From positions 1 to 64,000 of the forward strand of contig CAINJJ010000053.1 of assembly GCA_903849645.1 (NCBI GenBank): DNA of 64,000 bases, read 5' to 3'. The first letter of the stretch is position 1. Each line of letters opens with the position of its first letter. Below the pieces are notes generated by a model. That model was not told the DNA's origin. It was given only the letters and a program-made list of their open reading frames with translations, and did no database searches. This document shows, one piece after another, positions 1-8,994 of the stretch. Both the position numbers and the translations under genes were made by a program. This DNA is from an uncultured Acidobacteriaceae bacterium. GTDB lineage: Bacteria > Acidobacteriota > Terriglobia > Terriglobales > Acidobacteriaceae.

Positions 1-452
1 GCGGGCAGCCCCAACAGTCCCGCCACCCGCCCCGGCACCTCGTCATCCCTGTGCCAGTCCGGATACTTGGCCCACGCATTGAAGCGCCAGTTGGTCACCG
101 CCACCCGGCCATCGGGGTTGCGCACAAAAATCGGTCCCGAGTCGCGCGTCCACACGCGGTCCGTCGGCCAGGCGTGCAGGCTCACATTCTCCAGCCGTGC
201 GCCTGCCCGCTCCAGAATCCCCCGCGCTCGCTCCCCGGCCCGCGCGTCGTCCACCAGGATATGCACCCGCTCCTGCCGCGACAGCAGCCGCACAATCTCC
301 GCATACGCCCACGGAATCGTCTGGAACTTCCCCGGCCAGTCCTCGGGATTGTGCGGCCAAGCCAGCCAGGTGGCCTCGTGCCGCTCCCACTCCGCCGGCA
401 TCCGGTAGCCCTGCGCGCGCGGAGTGCCTTCCTGTCGCAAGCTCTCAGGCAT
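1..452 (-). CDS. aguA: Agmatine deiminase, N-terminal part (cut by window edge)
   Basis: Hydrolyses agmatine to N-carbamoylputrescine and ammonia in the cytoplasm. The 150 visible residues are the N-terminal part of a family usually near 340-370 residues. They show the family's opening pattern (YRMPAEWERHEATWLAWP) and the conserved substrate-loop motif VWTRDSGPIF near residue 110. The catalytic cysteine lies beyond the window. The ATG at 452 is two bases after the stop of the carbamoylputrescine amidase gene, so the two are translated from one message. Together with the upstream decarboxylase they supply every step from arginine to putrescine. The assignment is firm; only the truncation by the window edge limits it. 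Confidence 0.93.
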   Translation of the reverse strand, partial: MPESLRQEGTPRAQGYRMPAEWERHEATWLAWPHNPEDWPGKFQTIPWAYAEIVRLLSRQERVHILVDDARAGERARGILERAGARLENVSLHAWPTDRVWTRDSGPIFVRNPDGRVAVTNWRFNAWAKYPDWHRDDEVPGRVAGLLGLP

Positions 453-454
453 GA

Positions 455-1396
455 TTACTTGGCGTCTCCGTCCGTCGTCCACGTATTCACCGAGTCCAGA
501 AACCGCTTCGTGATTCCCCCGTACGCATCGATCCGCCGGTCGCGCAGGAAGGGCCAGTTGCGCCGTGTATCCTCCATCAGGCCCAGATCAATCTCGCCCA
601 GTAGAATCTCTTCCCGGTCGTGCGAGGCCTTCGCAATCACCCGTCCAAACGGGTCGGCCAGAAAACTGCCGCCCCAGAACTCCAGCCCCGGCCCCTCCGC
701 GCGATTCCCCGCAATGTCCCCGTGCTCCAGCCCTACGCGGTTCACGCCCGCCACATACACCCCGTTGGCGATTGCGTGGGCCCGCTGAATCGTCTGCCAT
801 GCGTCATACTGCGCCGCGCCAAACTCTTCTTTCTCCGCTGGATGCCATCCGATCGCCGTGGGATAAAACAGTACCTCCGCGCCTTGCAGGGCCGTCAGCC
901 GAGCCCCCTCCGGATACCACTGGTCCCAGCACACAAGCGTGCCGATGCGCCCAAATGCCGTGTCCACCGCCCGGAACCCCAGGTCCCCCGGCGCAAAATA
1001 GTACTTCTCGTAGTAGAGCGGGTCGTCCGGAATGTGCATCTTGCGATAAACGCTCACCAGCGCCCCGTCCGCATTCAGCGTCACCGCCGTGTTGTGATAG
1101 AGCCCCGGCGCCCGGCGCTCAAACAGCGAAGCCACGACGGCCACCCGCTCCTCGCGCGCCACCTCCGCCAGCCGCGCCGTCGATGGACCAGGGATCGCCT
1201 CCGCTAGGTCAAACAGCCGTGTGTCTTCTCTCTGGCAAAAATACTGCGTGCGAAACAGCTCCGGCAGGCACACAATCTGCGCCCCCAGCTTGGCCGCCTC
1301 TCGAATATGCGCCACCGCCGAGGCAAAGTTCGCCTCCGCGTCCGCGCCCATTCGCATCTGCACCAGCCCCACCGTATACTTGCGACTCTTTTCCAT
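455..1396 (-). CDS. aguB: N-carbamoylputrescine amidase (nitrilase superfamily)
   Basis: Converts N-carbamoylputrescine to putrescine, CO2 and ammonia. The 313-residue protein carries the carbon-nitrogen hydrolase triad: the Glu in IVCLPELF near residue 46, the Lys in YRKMHIPDD near 119, and the nucleophilic Cys in GTLVCWDQWYPEGAR near 156. Length and motif spacing fit plant and bacterial AguB. It lies between the arginine decarboxylase gene (100 bases upstream) and agmatine deiminase (2 bases downstream), all on the minus strand. The neighbours make the carbamoylputrescine substrate far more likely than a general nitrilase or amidase role. Confidence 0.94.
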   Translation of the reverse strand: MEKSRKYTVGLVQMRMGADAEANFASAVAHIREAAKLGAQIVCLPELFRTQYFCQREDTRLFDLAEAIPGPSTARLAEVAREERVAVVASLFERRAPGLYHNTAVTLNADGALVSVYRKMHIPDDPLYYEKYYFAPGDLGFRAVDTAFGRIGTLVCWDQWYPEGARLTALQGAEVLFYPTAIGWHPAEKEEFGAAQYDAWQTIQRAHAIANGVYVAGVNRVGLEHGDIAGNRAEGPGLEFWGGSFLADPFGRVIAKASHDREEILLGEIDLGLMEDTRRNWPFLRDRRIDAYGGITKRFLDSVNTWTTDGDAK

Positions 1397-1496
1397 GCCC
1401 CGCCGGCCGCCTTTCCTTCAGATCAATCATTCATCCACGCAGCAAGGCCAACCCCGCCCGGCGGAGTTGGCCCTGAAAGTCCGCTGCCCGCAATGC

Positions 1497-2057
1497 CTAC
1501 TCGTCCAGTATCAGCACCGCTGCCGCAATCGTCGTCGTCCACAAACCGCGCTTGTCGCCCACCGCCGACTGCGTAATGTTGCTGGTGCGCACAATCTTGT
1601 TCGAGATGCGGTAGATCTCTTTCTTCTCGTCCCAGCTCGTGTCCGGATCAAACTCCACGTCCAGCGTGGTCGCCAGCATCTCCGCGGCCAGTTCCTCAGC
1701 GTACTCGCCCGCCTGCTCCTCGGTTTCGCCAAAGCTGTGGTGCTCGCTCAGGTAGCCGTAGGTATTGCGGTCGGCGGGAATCGCCACTCCGATGCTCGAA
1801 ACAATCAACCTGTGCGGCTCGCGCGTCGAGTTCTCCGCAATCACCGAGAAAACCACTTCGCCATGGTTGAGATAGGTAAGGCCTTCCTTGCGCGTAATCA
1901 CCTTGCAGCGCGGCGGAAAGATCGATGAGACGCGAACCAGGTTCTGCGACGCGATACCGGCATCCCGAAGGGCCAGCTCAAAGGATGTCAGGCGTTCCTT
2001 GTGCCTGCCTACACCCTTGGTGAAAAACAGCTTCTTCGGGACCATGCTTTTTCCCAA
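1497..2057 (-). CDS. pdaD: Pyruvoyl-dependent arginine decarboxylase
   Basis: Decarboxylates arginine to agmatine using a pyruvoyl group made by self-cleavage of the chain rather than pyridoxal phosphate. The 186-residue product has the PvlArgDC hallmarks: the N-terminal pattern [20 protein letters not shown], the cleavage site at the Ser-Ser of [10 protein letters not shown] near residues 44-45, and the downstream motif [20 protein letters not shown]. The family is best known from archaea such as Methanocaldococcus and from chlamydiae. The start may be the ATG at 2057 or the one at 2045, just before PKKLFF. It heads the polyamine cluster, so it feeds agmatine straight to AguA and AguB. Confidence 0.93.
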   Translation of the reverse strand: MGKSMVPKKLFFTKGVGRHKERLTSFELALRDAGIASQNLVRVSSIFPPRCKVITRKEGLTYLNHGEVVFSVIAENSTREPHRLIVSSIGVAIPADRNTYGYLSEHHSFGETEEQAGEYAEELAAEMLATTLDVEFDPDTSWDEKKEIYRISNKIVRTSNITQSAVGDKRGLWTTTIAAAVLILDE

Positions 2058-2215
2058 TTTCTATGTGTCCTCCGTGTTTCCGATAGTGGCTTGCGAATGG
2101 GGATGGATTTCAATACGTTCCCGCATGAGTTTATCGCATCCTGCCGGGCTGAAACCGGCTGCCTGCGGATTTCATCCCCCATTCACAGGACCCATTCCCG
2201 CAACACCGGAAGGCG

Positions 2216-2653
2216 CTAGACGGAAGCGGCCAGCGGGTTCACCCACCTCAACCCTGGAAACCGCGCAAAATCCCGGTCATTCGTGTACAAAACGCCGCCG
2301 TACTCCACCGTGAGCGCCGCCAGGGCTGCATCGGTGGTGAGCTTGCCCCGCACATCGCCCTTCACAAGCATCTCCTGGAGAAGCTCCCAGTGATGATCGC
2401 CGGGCGCCAGCGTCCGCACGTGCGGCAGGGCCAGCCAAGCGTCGATGATTGCGATCACTTGAGCGGTAGTGAATCGCTCGCCGAACGTCCCAGGATAGGT
2501 CAGGATGCGAAGGAAGGCGGCGAGGTTCTGCCAGGGCAAACCGATAGACTCATCGCCGGAGAAAACGTCCTCTAGCCATCCCCGAGCCTTGATGTGCTCC
2601 GGGCACGTAGTGTCATAGGCATAAATCAGGAGGTTGACGTCAAGAACGATCAT
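2216..2653 (-). CDS. PIN-domain toxin (VapC-like)
   Basis: Probable ribonuclease toxin of a type II toxin-antitoxin module. The 145 residues start MIVLDVNLLIYAYD, giving the first PIN acidic residue (Asp5), and end with the typical LYTNDRDFARFPGLRWVNP, carrying the last acidic cluster. A TTDAALAALTVEYGG segment sits just before it, as in TA_VapC subfamilies. It overlaps the upstream antitoxin gene by four bases, so translation is coupled. The RNA target cannot be told from sequence. Nothing looks truncated and all expected acidic positions are present, so the toxin is probably active. Confidence 0.9.
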   Translation of the reverse strand: MIVLDVNLLIYAYDTTCPEHIKARGWLEDVFSGDESIGLPWQNLAAFLRILTYPGTFGERFTTAQVIAIIDAWLALPHVRTLAPGDHHWELLQEMLVKGDVRGKLTTDAALAALTVEYGGVLYTNDRDFARFPGLRWVNPLAASV

Positions 2654-2895
2654 CGATGCATTGGGCCTTCCAGCGCCTCGATCAGATCCTCGACCTTTTG
2701 GTAGCCCGTTCCCAAGCCCGTGTTCATGGCGATGGGTGTGACCACAAACCGCTCTCTGGGTTGAGGATTGCGGCTGGCATCCAGGCCTTGGCGTAGCAGG
2801 CTGTTCACCGTAGCCTTGAACGAGCCGCCCGAACGCCGAACCTCCTGCTCGATCAGCACAGCAATGTCATCGTCAATGGTCAAAGTGGTTCGCAC
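2650..2895 (-). CDS. Ribbon-helix-helix antitoxin of the PIN toxin
   Basis: Small DNA-binding antitoxin, 81 residues. The N-terminus MRTTLTIDDDIAVLIEQEV is the ribbon-helix-helix pattern of the VapB/DUF2191 group. The C-terminal half (after about residue 45) is polar, with the FVVTPIAMNTGLG stretch typical of the toxin-neutralising tail. The only in-frame start that gives this N-terminus is GTG at 2895. It precedes and overlaps the PIN toxin gene by four bases. Two identical 10-bp palindromes begin at its start codon, fitting autoregulation by the antitoxin or the complex. Confidence 0.87.
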   Translation of the reverse strand: MRTTLTIDDDIAVLIEQEVRRSGGSFKATVNSLLRQGLDASRNPQPRERFVVTPIAMNTGLGTGYQKVEDLIEALEGPMHR

Positions 2896-2927
2896 ATCAT
2901 GATGCTACCCATCAAGGCATCATGATG
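2895..2927. promoter_or_regulatory. Twin palindromes, likely toxin-antitoxin operator
   Basis: The perfect palindrome CATCATGATG occurs at 2895-2904 and again at 2918-2927, 23 bp apart, so the two copies lie about two helical turns apart on nearly the same face. The first copy touches the GTG start of the antitoxin. Ribbon-helix-helix antitoxins usually bind paired short palindromes of this kind over their own promoter, so an autoregulatory operator is the natural reading. No binding data exist here; this is inference from position and symmetry. Confidence 0.55.
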
Positions 2928-3276
2928 TCAACCGGCTCGGATGCTCAAGTCCGGTCGCCTCCTGGAGGCGGTGATCGTCCCGCTTCGACCTCCCCGGCGC
3001 ACTCTCATCCTGACGCGAACTGCACGAATACTCAGTTCCCTTGCGCCACTTCAGCATCCGCGCTGCCGCAACCCCTTCAAGCAACAACCCACAGACTTGT
3101 CCCCGGCTGTTCACAAACAGCAGGATGGTCGGCCTCAACTCCTGCGCCGGCGCGCCCGCGCCTGTCAACTGCGGCGCGCCGCCTGGCGCCCCGCTCCGCC
3201 GCCTCATTGCCACCCCCAATTTCAAGGTGTTAGCCTCTTCGTTGACGTCACGCGCAGAAGGGAACCCTCGAAAGCC
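2928..3276. other. Intergenic region before icd
   Basis: About 350 bases between the toxin-antitoxin operator and isocitrate dehydrogenase. Frames are open here on both strands because of high GC, but none shows protein-like composition or a recognisable family. A short inverted repeat GCCTCCTGGAGGC lies near 2968. It presumably holds the icd promoter, but no clear -35/-10 pair could be picked out. Confidence 0.4.
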
Positions 3277-4677
3277 ATGCAGACCACCTACAACGGCCTC
3301 AGCCTGCCCCAGGACGGCCAGCCCATCCAGTACGCCAACGGGCAGTTCGAAGTGCCCGACAACCCCATCATCCCCTTCATCGAAGGCGACGGCACTGGCC
3401 GCGACATCTGGAAGGCCTCCCAGCGCGTCTTCGACGCCGCGGTCGAAAAGGCTTACGGCGGCAAGCGCGCCATCCAGTGGTTTGAAATCTTCGCCGGCGA
3501 GAAAGCCTACCGCCAGTTCTCCACCTGGCTGCCCGACGACTCCGTCGCCGCCGCCCGCGACCTTCGCGTCTCCATCAAGGGACCCCTCACCACCCCCATC
3601 GGCGGCGGCATCCGCTCCCTTAACGTGGCCCTCCGCCAGCTTCTCGACCTCTACGCCTGCGTCCGCCCGGTCAAGTATTACCAGGGGGTTCCCAGCCCCG
3701 TGAAGCACCCCGAGAAGGTCGACATCGTCATCTTCCGCGAAAACACTGAGGACGTGTACTCCGGCATCGAGTTCAAGCAGGGCACCGAAGACGCCGCCCG
3801 CCTCATCGAGTTCATCAACGAGGACCTGCTCAAAGGCGGCAAGAAGAAGATCCGCTCCGACTCCGGCGTCGGCATCAAGCCCATCTCCATCTTCGCCACC
3901 AAGCGCCTGGTCCGTTACGCCATCCGCCACGCCCTTGAGTCCGGCCGCAAGACCGTCACCCTGGTCCACAAGGGCAACATCCAGAAGTTCACCGAAGGCG
4001 CATTCCGCGAATGGGGCTACGAGGTCGCCATCGACGAGTTCCGCGCCGACATCGTCACCGAGCGCGAGAGCTGGATTCTCGGCAACGTGGACGCCAACCC
4101 CTCCATCACCGTGGAAGAGAACGCCGCCCTCATCGAACCCGGCCTCGAGTTCGGCAACCAGGCCTTCCGCGATGCGCTCTACGCCGAGATCCGGGGCGTC
4201 CTCGACTCCATTGGCGCCACCCACGGCAACGGCGCATGGAAGTCCAAGATCCTCATCAACGACCGCATCGCCGACTCCATCTTCCAGCAGATCATCATCC
4301 GCCCGGCCGACTACAGCATCCTGGCCACCACCAACCTTAACGGCGACTACATCTCCGACGCCGCCGCGGCGCAGGTGGGCGGCCTCGGCATCGCCCCCGG
4401 CGCCAACATCGGCGACGGCTACGCCGTCTTTGAAGCCACCCACGGCACCGCCCCCAAGTACGCCGACAAGGACGTCATCAACCCCGGCTCCGTCATCCTC
4501 TCCGGCGTCATGCTTCTCGACTTCATCGGATGGAAGGAAGCCGCCAAGCTCATCGAGAGCTCCATGGAGAAGACCATCCTCCAGAAGTTCGTGACCTATG
4601 ACTTCGAACGCCAGACCGCCGGCGCCACCAAGGTCGGCACCAGCGAATTCGCCACAAGAATCATCGGCAACATGTAA
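3277..4677 (+). CDS. icd: NADP-dependent isocitrate dehydrogenase
   Basis: Oxidises isocitrate to 2-oxoglutarate and CO2 in the citric acid cycle. The 466-residue protein has [14 protein letters not shown] near the N-terminus, the substrate phosphate loop [14 protein letters not shown] with its Ser and Asn, the catalytic region [15 protein letters not shown], and [17 protein letters not shown] near residue 390. The Lys-Tyr in that last motif is the pair that selects NADP over NAD in Escherichia coli Icd. The frame stays open for 112 codons upstream, but homology begins at the ATG at 3277. It is followed by mdh on the same strand, an association of two cycle enzymes. Confidence 0.95.
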   Translation: MQTTYNGLSLPQDGQPIQYANGQFEVPDNPIIPFIEGDGTGRDIWKASQRVFDAAVEKAYGGKRAIQWFEIFAGEKAYRQFSTWLPDDSVAAARDLRVSIKGPLTTPIGGGIRSLNVALRQLLDLYACVRPVKYYQGVPSPVKHPEKVDIVIFRENTEDVYSGIEFKQGTEDAARLIEFINEDLLKGGKKKIRSDSGVGIKPISIFATKRLVRYAIRHALESGRKTVTLVHKGNIQKFTEGAFREWGYEVAIDEFRADIVTERESWILGNVDANPSITVEENAALIEPGLEFGNQAFRDALYAEIRGVLDSIGATHGNGAWKSKILINDRIADSIFQQIIIRPADYSILATTNLNGDYISDAAAAQVGGLGIAPGANIGDGYAVFEATHGTAPKYADKDVINPGSVILSGVMLLDFIGWKEAAKLIESSMEKTILQKFVTYDFERQTAGATKVGTSEFATRIIGNM

Positions 4678-4680
4678 CAG

Positions 4681-4762
4681 CAGTGGACAGTGGGCAGTGA
4701 ACAGTGATCGGCCAACAAGGCTGCGCGTTTGCTGTCTACTGTGCACTGTTCACTGTCCACTG
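4681..4762. repeat. CAGTG-rich imperfect inverted repeat between icd and mdh
   Basis: The left arm (4681-4706) and right arm (4737-4762) are reverse complements over most of about 26 bp, including the perfect 12-mer CAGTGGACAGTG and its complement CACTGTCCACTG. Both arms are built from a short CAGTG(G/A)ACAGTG unit, so each arm is also an internal near-direct repeat. The two arms are separated by 30 bases and fill most of the space between the icd stop and the mdh ribosome-binding site (AAGGAG near 4775). It would fold as a long hairpin in a shared transcript. Whether it attenuates, protects RNA ends or is a dispersed repeat cannot be told here. Confidence 0.7.
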
Positions 4763-4777
4763 TTCACTCATACATAA

Positions 4778-5713
<936 letters not shown>

Positions 5714-5741
5714 CTGTAGCTCCAAATCCACTCCATCGGTT

Positions 5742-5771
5742 TTCCCAGGTCTCGATTCTGAGACCTGGGAA
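5742..5771 (+). terminator. Stem-loop after mdh
   Basis: TTCCCAGGTCTC (5742-5753) pairs perfectly with GAGACCTGGGAA (5760-5771) around a six-base loop. The 12-bp stem starts 28 bases after the mdh stop. There is no clear run of T after it, so it may act as a weak intrinsic terminator or as a 3'-end stabiliser. Confidence 0.6.
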
Positions 5772-5810
5772 GACATCCCTCCTGGCACTTCCCTATATCC
5801 CGGCACACCC

Positions 5811-5839
5811 CGTAGCATCAATCAGGAACATGTGCTACG
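5811..5839. promoter_or_regulatory. NikR-box-like dyad upstream of the regulator gene
   Basis: CGTAGCA (5811-5817) and TGCTACG (5833-5839) are perfect 7-bp inverted arms with a 15-base spacer. The centre-to-centre distance of 22 bp equals that of the E. coli NikR operator (two 6-bp arms separated by 16 bases) and suits the two ribbon-helix-helix dimers of a NikR tetramer. It sits about 50 bases before the likely GTG start of nikR, consistent with autoregulation of nikR and its receptor gene. The arm sequence differs from that of E. coli, as is usual between phyla. A TATATC at 5794-5799 could be the -10 element. Confidence 0.55.
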
Positions 5840-5886
5840 CTTGTGTTTCCCCATTTGGAGCGTCAGACGTTGTCGCTGGAGTGCGT

Positions 5887-6345
5887 GTGGGCATCCTCAG
5901 CAGAATCGGCATTGCTCTCGACTCGGACCTGCTCAAGCGCTTTGACCGCTTGATCGCGCGCCAGGGCTATACCAACCGTTCTGAAGCCTTCCGCGACCTC
6001 ATTCGCGACCGCCTTGTCACAGAGCAGATCGCCGCTCCGGATTCGACCGTGGTAGGCACCATCACCCTCATCTACGACCACCACGCCCACGGCGTCAGTG
6101 AAAAGCTCACCGAGTTGCAGCACGCGCATCACGAACTGGTCGTCTCCACCAGCCACGCGCACCTTGACCACGATTCCTGCCTTGAGGTGCTGATCGTTCA
6201 CGGCAAGTCCGCCAGGGTTACGCAGTTTGCTGATCGCATCATCGGACTCAAAGGCGTACAACACGGACGCCTCGTGATGACCGTTCCCGCCCGCCCCGTC
6301 GAACCCGCGCACGCCATAGGACACAAGCACACCCACAAGCATTGA
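5887..6345 (+). CDS. nikR: NikR-type nickel-responsive transcriptional regulator
   Basis: Metal-dependent repressor of nickel uptake, about 152 residues. The N-terminus is a ribbon-helix-helix (SRIGIALDSDLLKRFDRLI, then GYTNRSEAFRDLIRD), followed by an ACT-like metal-binding domain. The square-planar nickel ligands are all visible: the His in AHHELVVSTSHAH, both His of SHAH, and the Cys of LDHDSCLEV, with NikR spacing. The C-terminal tail is His-rich (HAIGHKHTHKH). The GTG at 5887 has GGAG five bases before it and gives the family length. An ATG at 5830 lies inside the operator-like dyad and is less likely. The next gene, a TonB receptor, starts 32 bases downstream and is the likely target. 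Confidence 0.88.
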   Translation: MGILSRIGIALDSDLLKRFDRLIARQGYTNRSEAFRDLIRDRLVTEQIAAPDSTVVGTITLIYDHHAHGVSEKLTELQHAHHELVVSTSHAHLDHDSCLEVLIVHGKSARVTQFADRIIGLKGVQHGRLVMTVPARPVEPAHAIGHKHTHKH

Positions 6346-6377
6346 TTGAGATGGCAGACTTTACCAAGGAGACACTC

Positions 6378-8717
6378 ATGCGGCCCAGTAGCACGAAAAC
6401 CATACTCGTACTACACCTGCTTGCGGCGCTCATGCCCGCCGCCGCACAGCGGAATGCAGAGCGCCTGCTCAGTGGTGTGGTGGTCAACGAACGCTCGGAA
6501 GCCATCGCCGGCGCCACCGTCTCCGCTCAATGCTCAGGAACAAGAAGCACCGCAGTCACCAGTGGGCAAGGCGCCTTCATGATGCGCGTCCCCGCCGGCG
6601 ACGTCGCCCTGAGCGTAAATGGCAGGTATATCGCACCGTACCAGCGCACCCTGACCGCCGATGCGCCTTCTGAAAACCTCATCCTGCAGGTCCACTACGA
6701 AATACCTTCCGCCCAGGAGACCCTCGTCATCACGGGCACCGCCGCCGACCCGGCCATCGACCGCCGCAACGATTCGGTCTACAAGAACACGCTCTTTCTC
6801 CGCGACGACCAGCTCTTTGAAACCCTCGACGGCGGCATCAATGCCGGTCAGCATGAGGGCGGCGGCAAGTCGCTCGAGGTCCGCCGCTTCGGATTCAACC
6901 TCGACCATGGCGGCGCCAACGGCGGCCTCAAGGTGCTCATCGACGACATTCCCCAGAACCAGGCAACCCAGGGCCACGGCCAGGGCTACCTCGGCTCGCT
7001 GAAGGCCCTGAGCCCGGAACTCGTCGCCGGCGTCGACATTGTCAACGGCCCATTCAGCGCGGAGTACGGCGACTTCTCCGCTCTCGGCGTCATCCATATT
7101 CGCCTCAAGGAGCGACTGGAGGACCAAGTTACGGTCCGCGCCCAGGGAGGGTCCTTTGGCGGCTATCGCACCTTTGCCGCCTGGAGCCCGCACCTGAAGA
7201 CCGCCGACAGCTTCCTCGCCTGGGAGCGCGCCTACACCGACGGACCCTTCAAACTGCCGCTCCACTATGTACGCGACAACTTCACCGGCAACTACACCAT
7301 CAAGCGCAGCGCCTCGCAATCGATGGGCCTCAAGTTCAACGCCGGGCGCAACGACTTCGATTCATCCGGCCAGATTCCGCTCGACCTCGTCTATTCCCAC
7401 GCCCTCGACCGCTTCGGCTTCATGGATCCCAGCGACGGCGGCAAGGTCCGCAACGGTATGGCCGGCATCTATTGGAAGCGCAATCTGAGCGCCAGCGATA
7501 CGCTCCGCGCGGACGGTTATCTCACCCGTTCCCTCTTTGACCTCTTCTCCGATTTCACTTTCTTCCTCAGCGATACGGTCAACGGCGACAGCATCCAACA
7601 GCACGATTCTCGGCTTCAGGAGGGCGCAAGCGCGCAGTATGTTCACGCGGGAAAACTCCGCGGGTTCCCTGCCCTGTTCATGCTCGGCGCCAACCTCGCC
7701 GACAGTTGGATCAACGTCGACCTGTTCCACGACAAGGACCGCCGCATCATTGCGCCCTTGCCCGGCAAGCCATGGACTCTCTCCAACGTGCACATCCTCA
7801 ATCCCGCGCTCTATGTGCAGGAGGGCGTAGACCTTCCGCACCTCCACCTGGACGCTGGATTGCGCTACGATGACTTCCGCTTCAACGTCACGGACCGGCT
7901 GGCGTCGGCCAATAGCGGGCTCGATTCAGCCTTCAGCTTCCAGCCCAAGCTCAACCTCGTCTGGACCCCATCCGACCGCCTGCCCTTGGCCATCCACTTC
8001 AATTTTGGCCGCGCGGTCACCAGCCAGGATGCGCGCGGCCTTGCCCTTGACCGCTCCGCGCCCAGCGTCGCCTCCACCAACTTCTACATGCTCGGGACCT
8101 CGCACCAGCTCAAGCGTCTTTCGGCAAGCACAGATATGTTTCTCATCAACCGCCAGCATGAAGACGTCTACAGCCCAGACAACGGCACGATGCAATACCA
8201 GGGGCCCAGCCGCTCCTATGGATGGGAGGCGAAGGCCTCGTTGGAACTGGCGCGCCGCATAAGCTGGAACGCAGGCCTCACCCAGGTTTCGAACGCCTTC
8301 TTCCTTGGCACCTCGCCACGGCAATACGTGGACAGCGCCCCCCACTCCGTAGGCAACGCCAGCCTTACCCTCAGCGACTGGCGGGGACTCTTCGCCTCCC
8401 TGCGCTATCGCCACATCAGCCGCTACCTGGTCGTCAATCCGGACGACACATCGGTTCCCCCTGCCCTGCCTTACAGCAACTCGCTCCAGACTCATGCCAA
8501 CGGGCTGGATGTGCTCGATTTTGCCGCAACGAAGAAGCTGCGCCGCGGCTTCGAGTGGAACCTCTCCATCGACAACCTCAACAACAAGAGCTACTACGAG
8601 ACGCAGAACTTCTTCGACTCGCGCCTCACGCCCACCGCTCCCATCGAGGCGCGTATCCACGGCACCCCCGGCTACCCCATCGGCTTCACCACAGGCATCA
8701 CCTGGCGCCGGGAGTAG
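6378..8717 (+). CDS. TonB-dependent receptor, probable nickel importer
   Basis: Outer-membrane receptor of 779 residues. It has a signal peptide (MRPSSTKTILVLHLLAAL, ending after AAAQ), a carboxypeptidase-regulatory-like beta-sandwich at about residues 30-100 (SGVVVNERSEAIAGATVSAQ), a plug at about 120-240 with VDIVNGPFSAEYGDFSALG, and a barrel to the C-terminus. The start at 6378 has AAGGAG six bases upstream; an earlier in-frame ATG at 6342 would add a non-signal leader. The gene follows nikR closely on the same strand. From that context the cargo is inferred to be nickel or a nickel chelate; sequence alone does not fix the substrate. Confidence 0.85.
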   Translation: MRPSSTKTILVLHLLAALMPAAAQRNAERLLSGVVVNERSEAIAGATVSAQCSGTRSTAVTSGQGAFMMRVPAGDVALSVNGRYIAPYQRTLTADAPSENLILQVHYEIPSAQETLVITGTAADPAIDRRNDSVYKNTLFLRDDQLFETLDGGINAGQHEGGGKSLEVRRFGFNLDHGGANGGLKVLIDDIPQNQATQGHGQGYLGSLKALSPELVAGVDIVNGPFSAEYGDFSALGVIHIRLKERLEDQVTVRAQGGSFGGYRTFAAWSPHLKTADSFLAWERAYTDGPFKLPLHYVRDNFTGNYTIKRSASQSMGLKFNAGRNDFDSSGQIPLDLVYSHALDRFGFMDPSDGGKVRNGMAGIYWKRNLSASDTLRADGYLTRSLFDLFSDFTFFLSDTVNGDSIQQHDSRLQEGASAQYVHAGKLRGFPALFMLGANLADSWINVDLFHDKDRRIIAPLPGKPWTLSNVHILNPALYVQEGVDLPHLHLDAGLRYDDFRFNVTDRLASANSGLDSAFSFQPKLNLVWTPSDRLPLAIHFNFGRAVTSQDARGLALDRSAPSVASTNFYMLGTSHQLKRLSASTDMFLINRQHEDVYSPDNGTMQYQGPSRSYGWEAKASLELARRISWNAGLTQVSNAFFLGTSPRQYVDSAPHSVGNASLTLSDWRGLFASLRYRHISRYLVVNPDDTSVPPALPYSNSLQTHANGLDVLDFAATKKLRRGFEWNLSIDNLNNKSYYETQNFFDSRLTPTAPIEARIHGTPGYPIGFTTGITWRRE

Positions 8718-8718
8718 C

Positions 8719-8753
8719 GGCGCCAAACGACGGCCTTCCTCGCCGTTTGCGCC
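8719..8753 (+). terminator. Stem-loop after the TonB receptor gene
   Basis: GGCGCCAAACG (8719-8729) faces CGTTTGCGCC (8744-8753), a near-perfect GC-rich stem one base after the receptor stop codon. No T-run follows. It probably ends or stabilises the nikR-receptor message. Confidence 0.45.
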
Positions 8754-8994
8754 TCGCTGTCTGTTCTCTCCACCGAACGGTTGACTCCCCGCCCCATCCA
8801 TTGGGCGAAGCCCTCTGCGTTTCCCCGGCCTAAACTTCAATAGAATCAAGCGCGGTTTCCCAAGGGCTTCTTCCCCTGCAAAGCCCGTCGAGACTCGCGT
8901 CGATGTCCCTCCGTGCCCACATCGCATGGGCCCGGCACTACGTCCAGCCTCACTTTGAGGACAGTTCAACCAGCAAGCCCTTCCAAGGAGCGCC

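Noticed and set aside
5830-5886. ATG at 5830 as the start of nikR
   Set aside because: It lies inside the operator-like dyad, has AGGA only two bases away, and adds a non-conserved N-terminus; GTG at 5887 fits the family and has GGAG at five bases.
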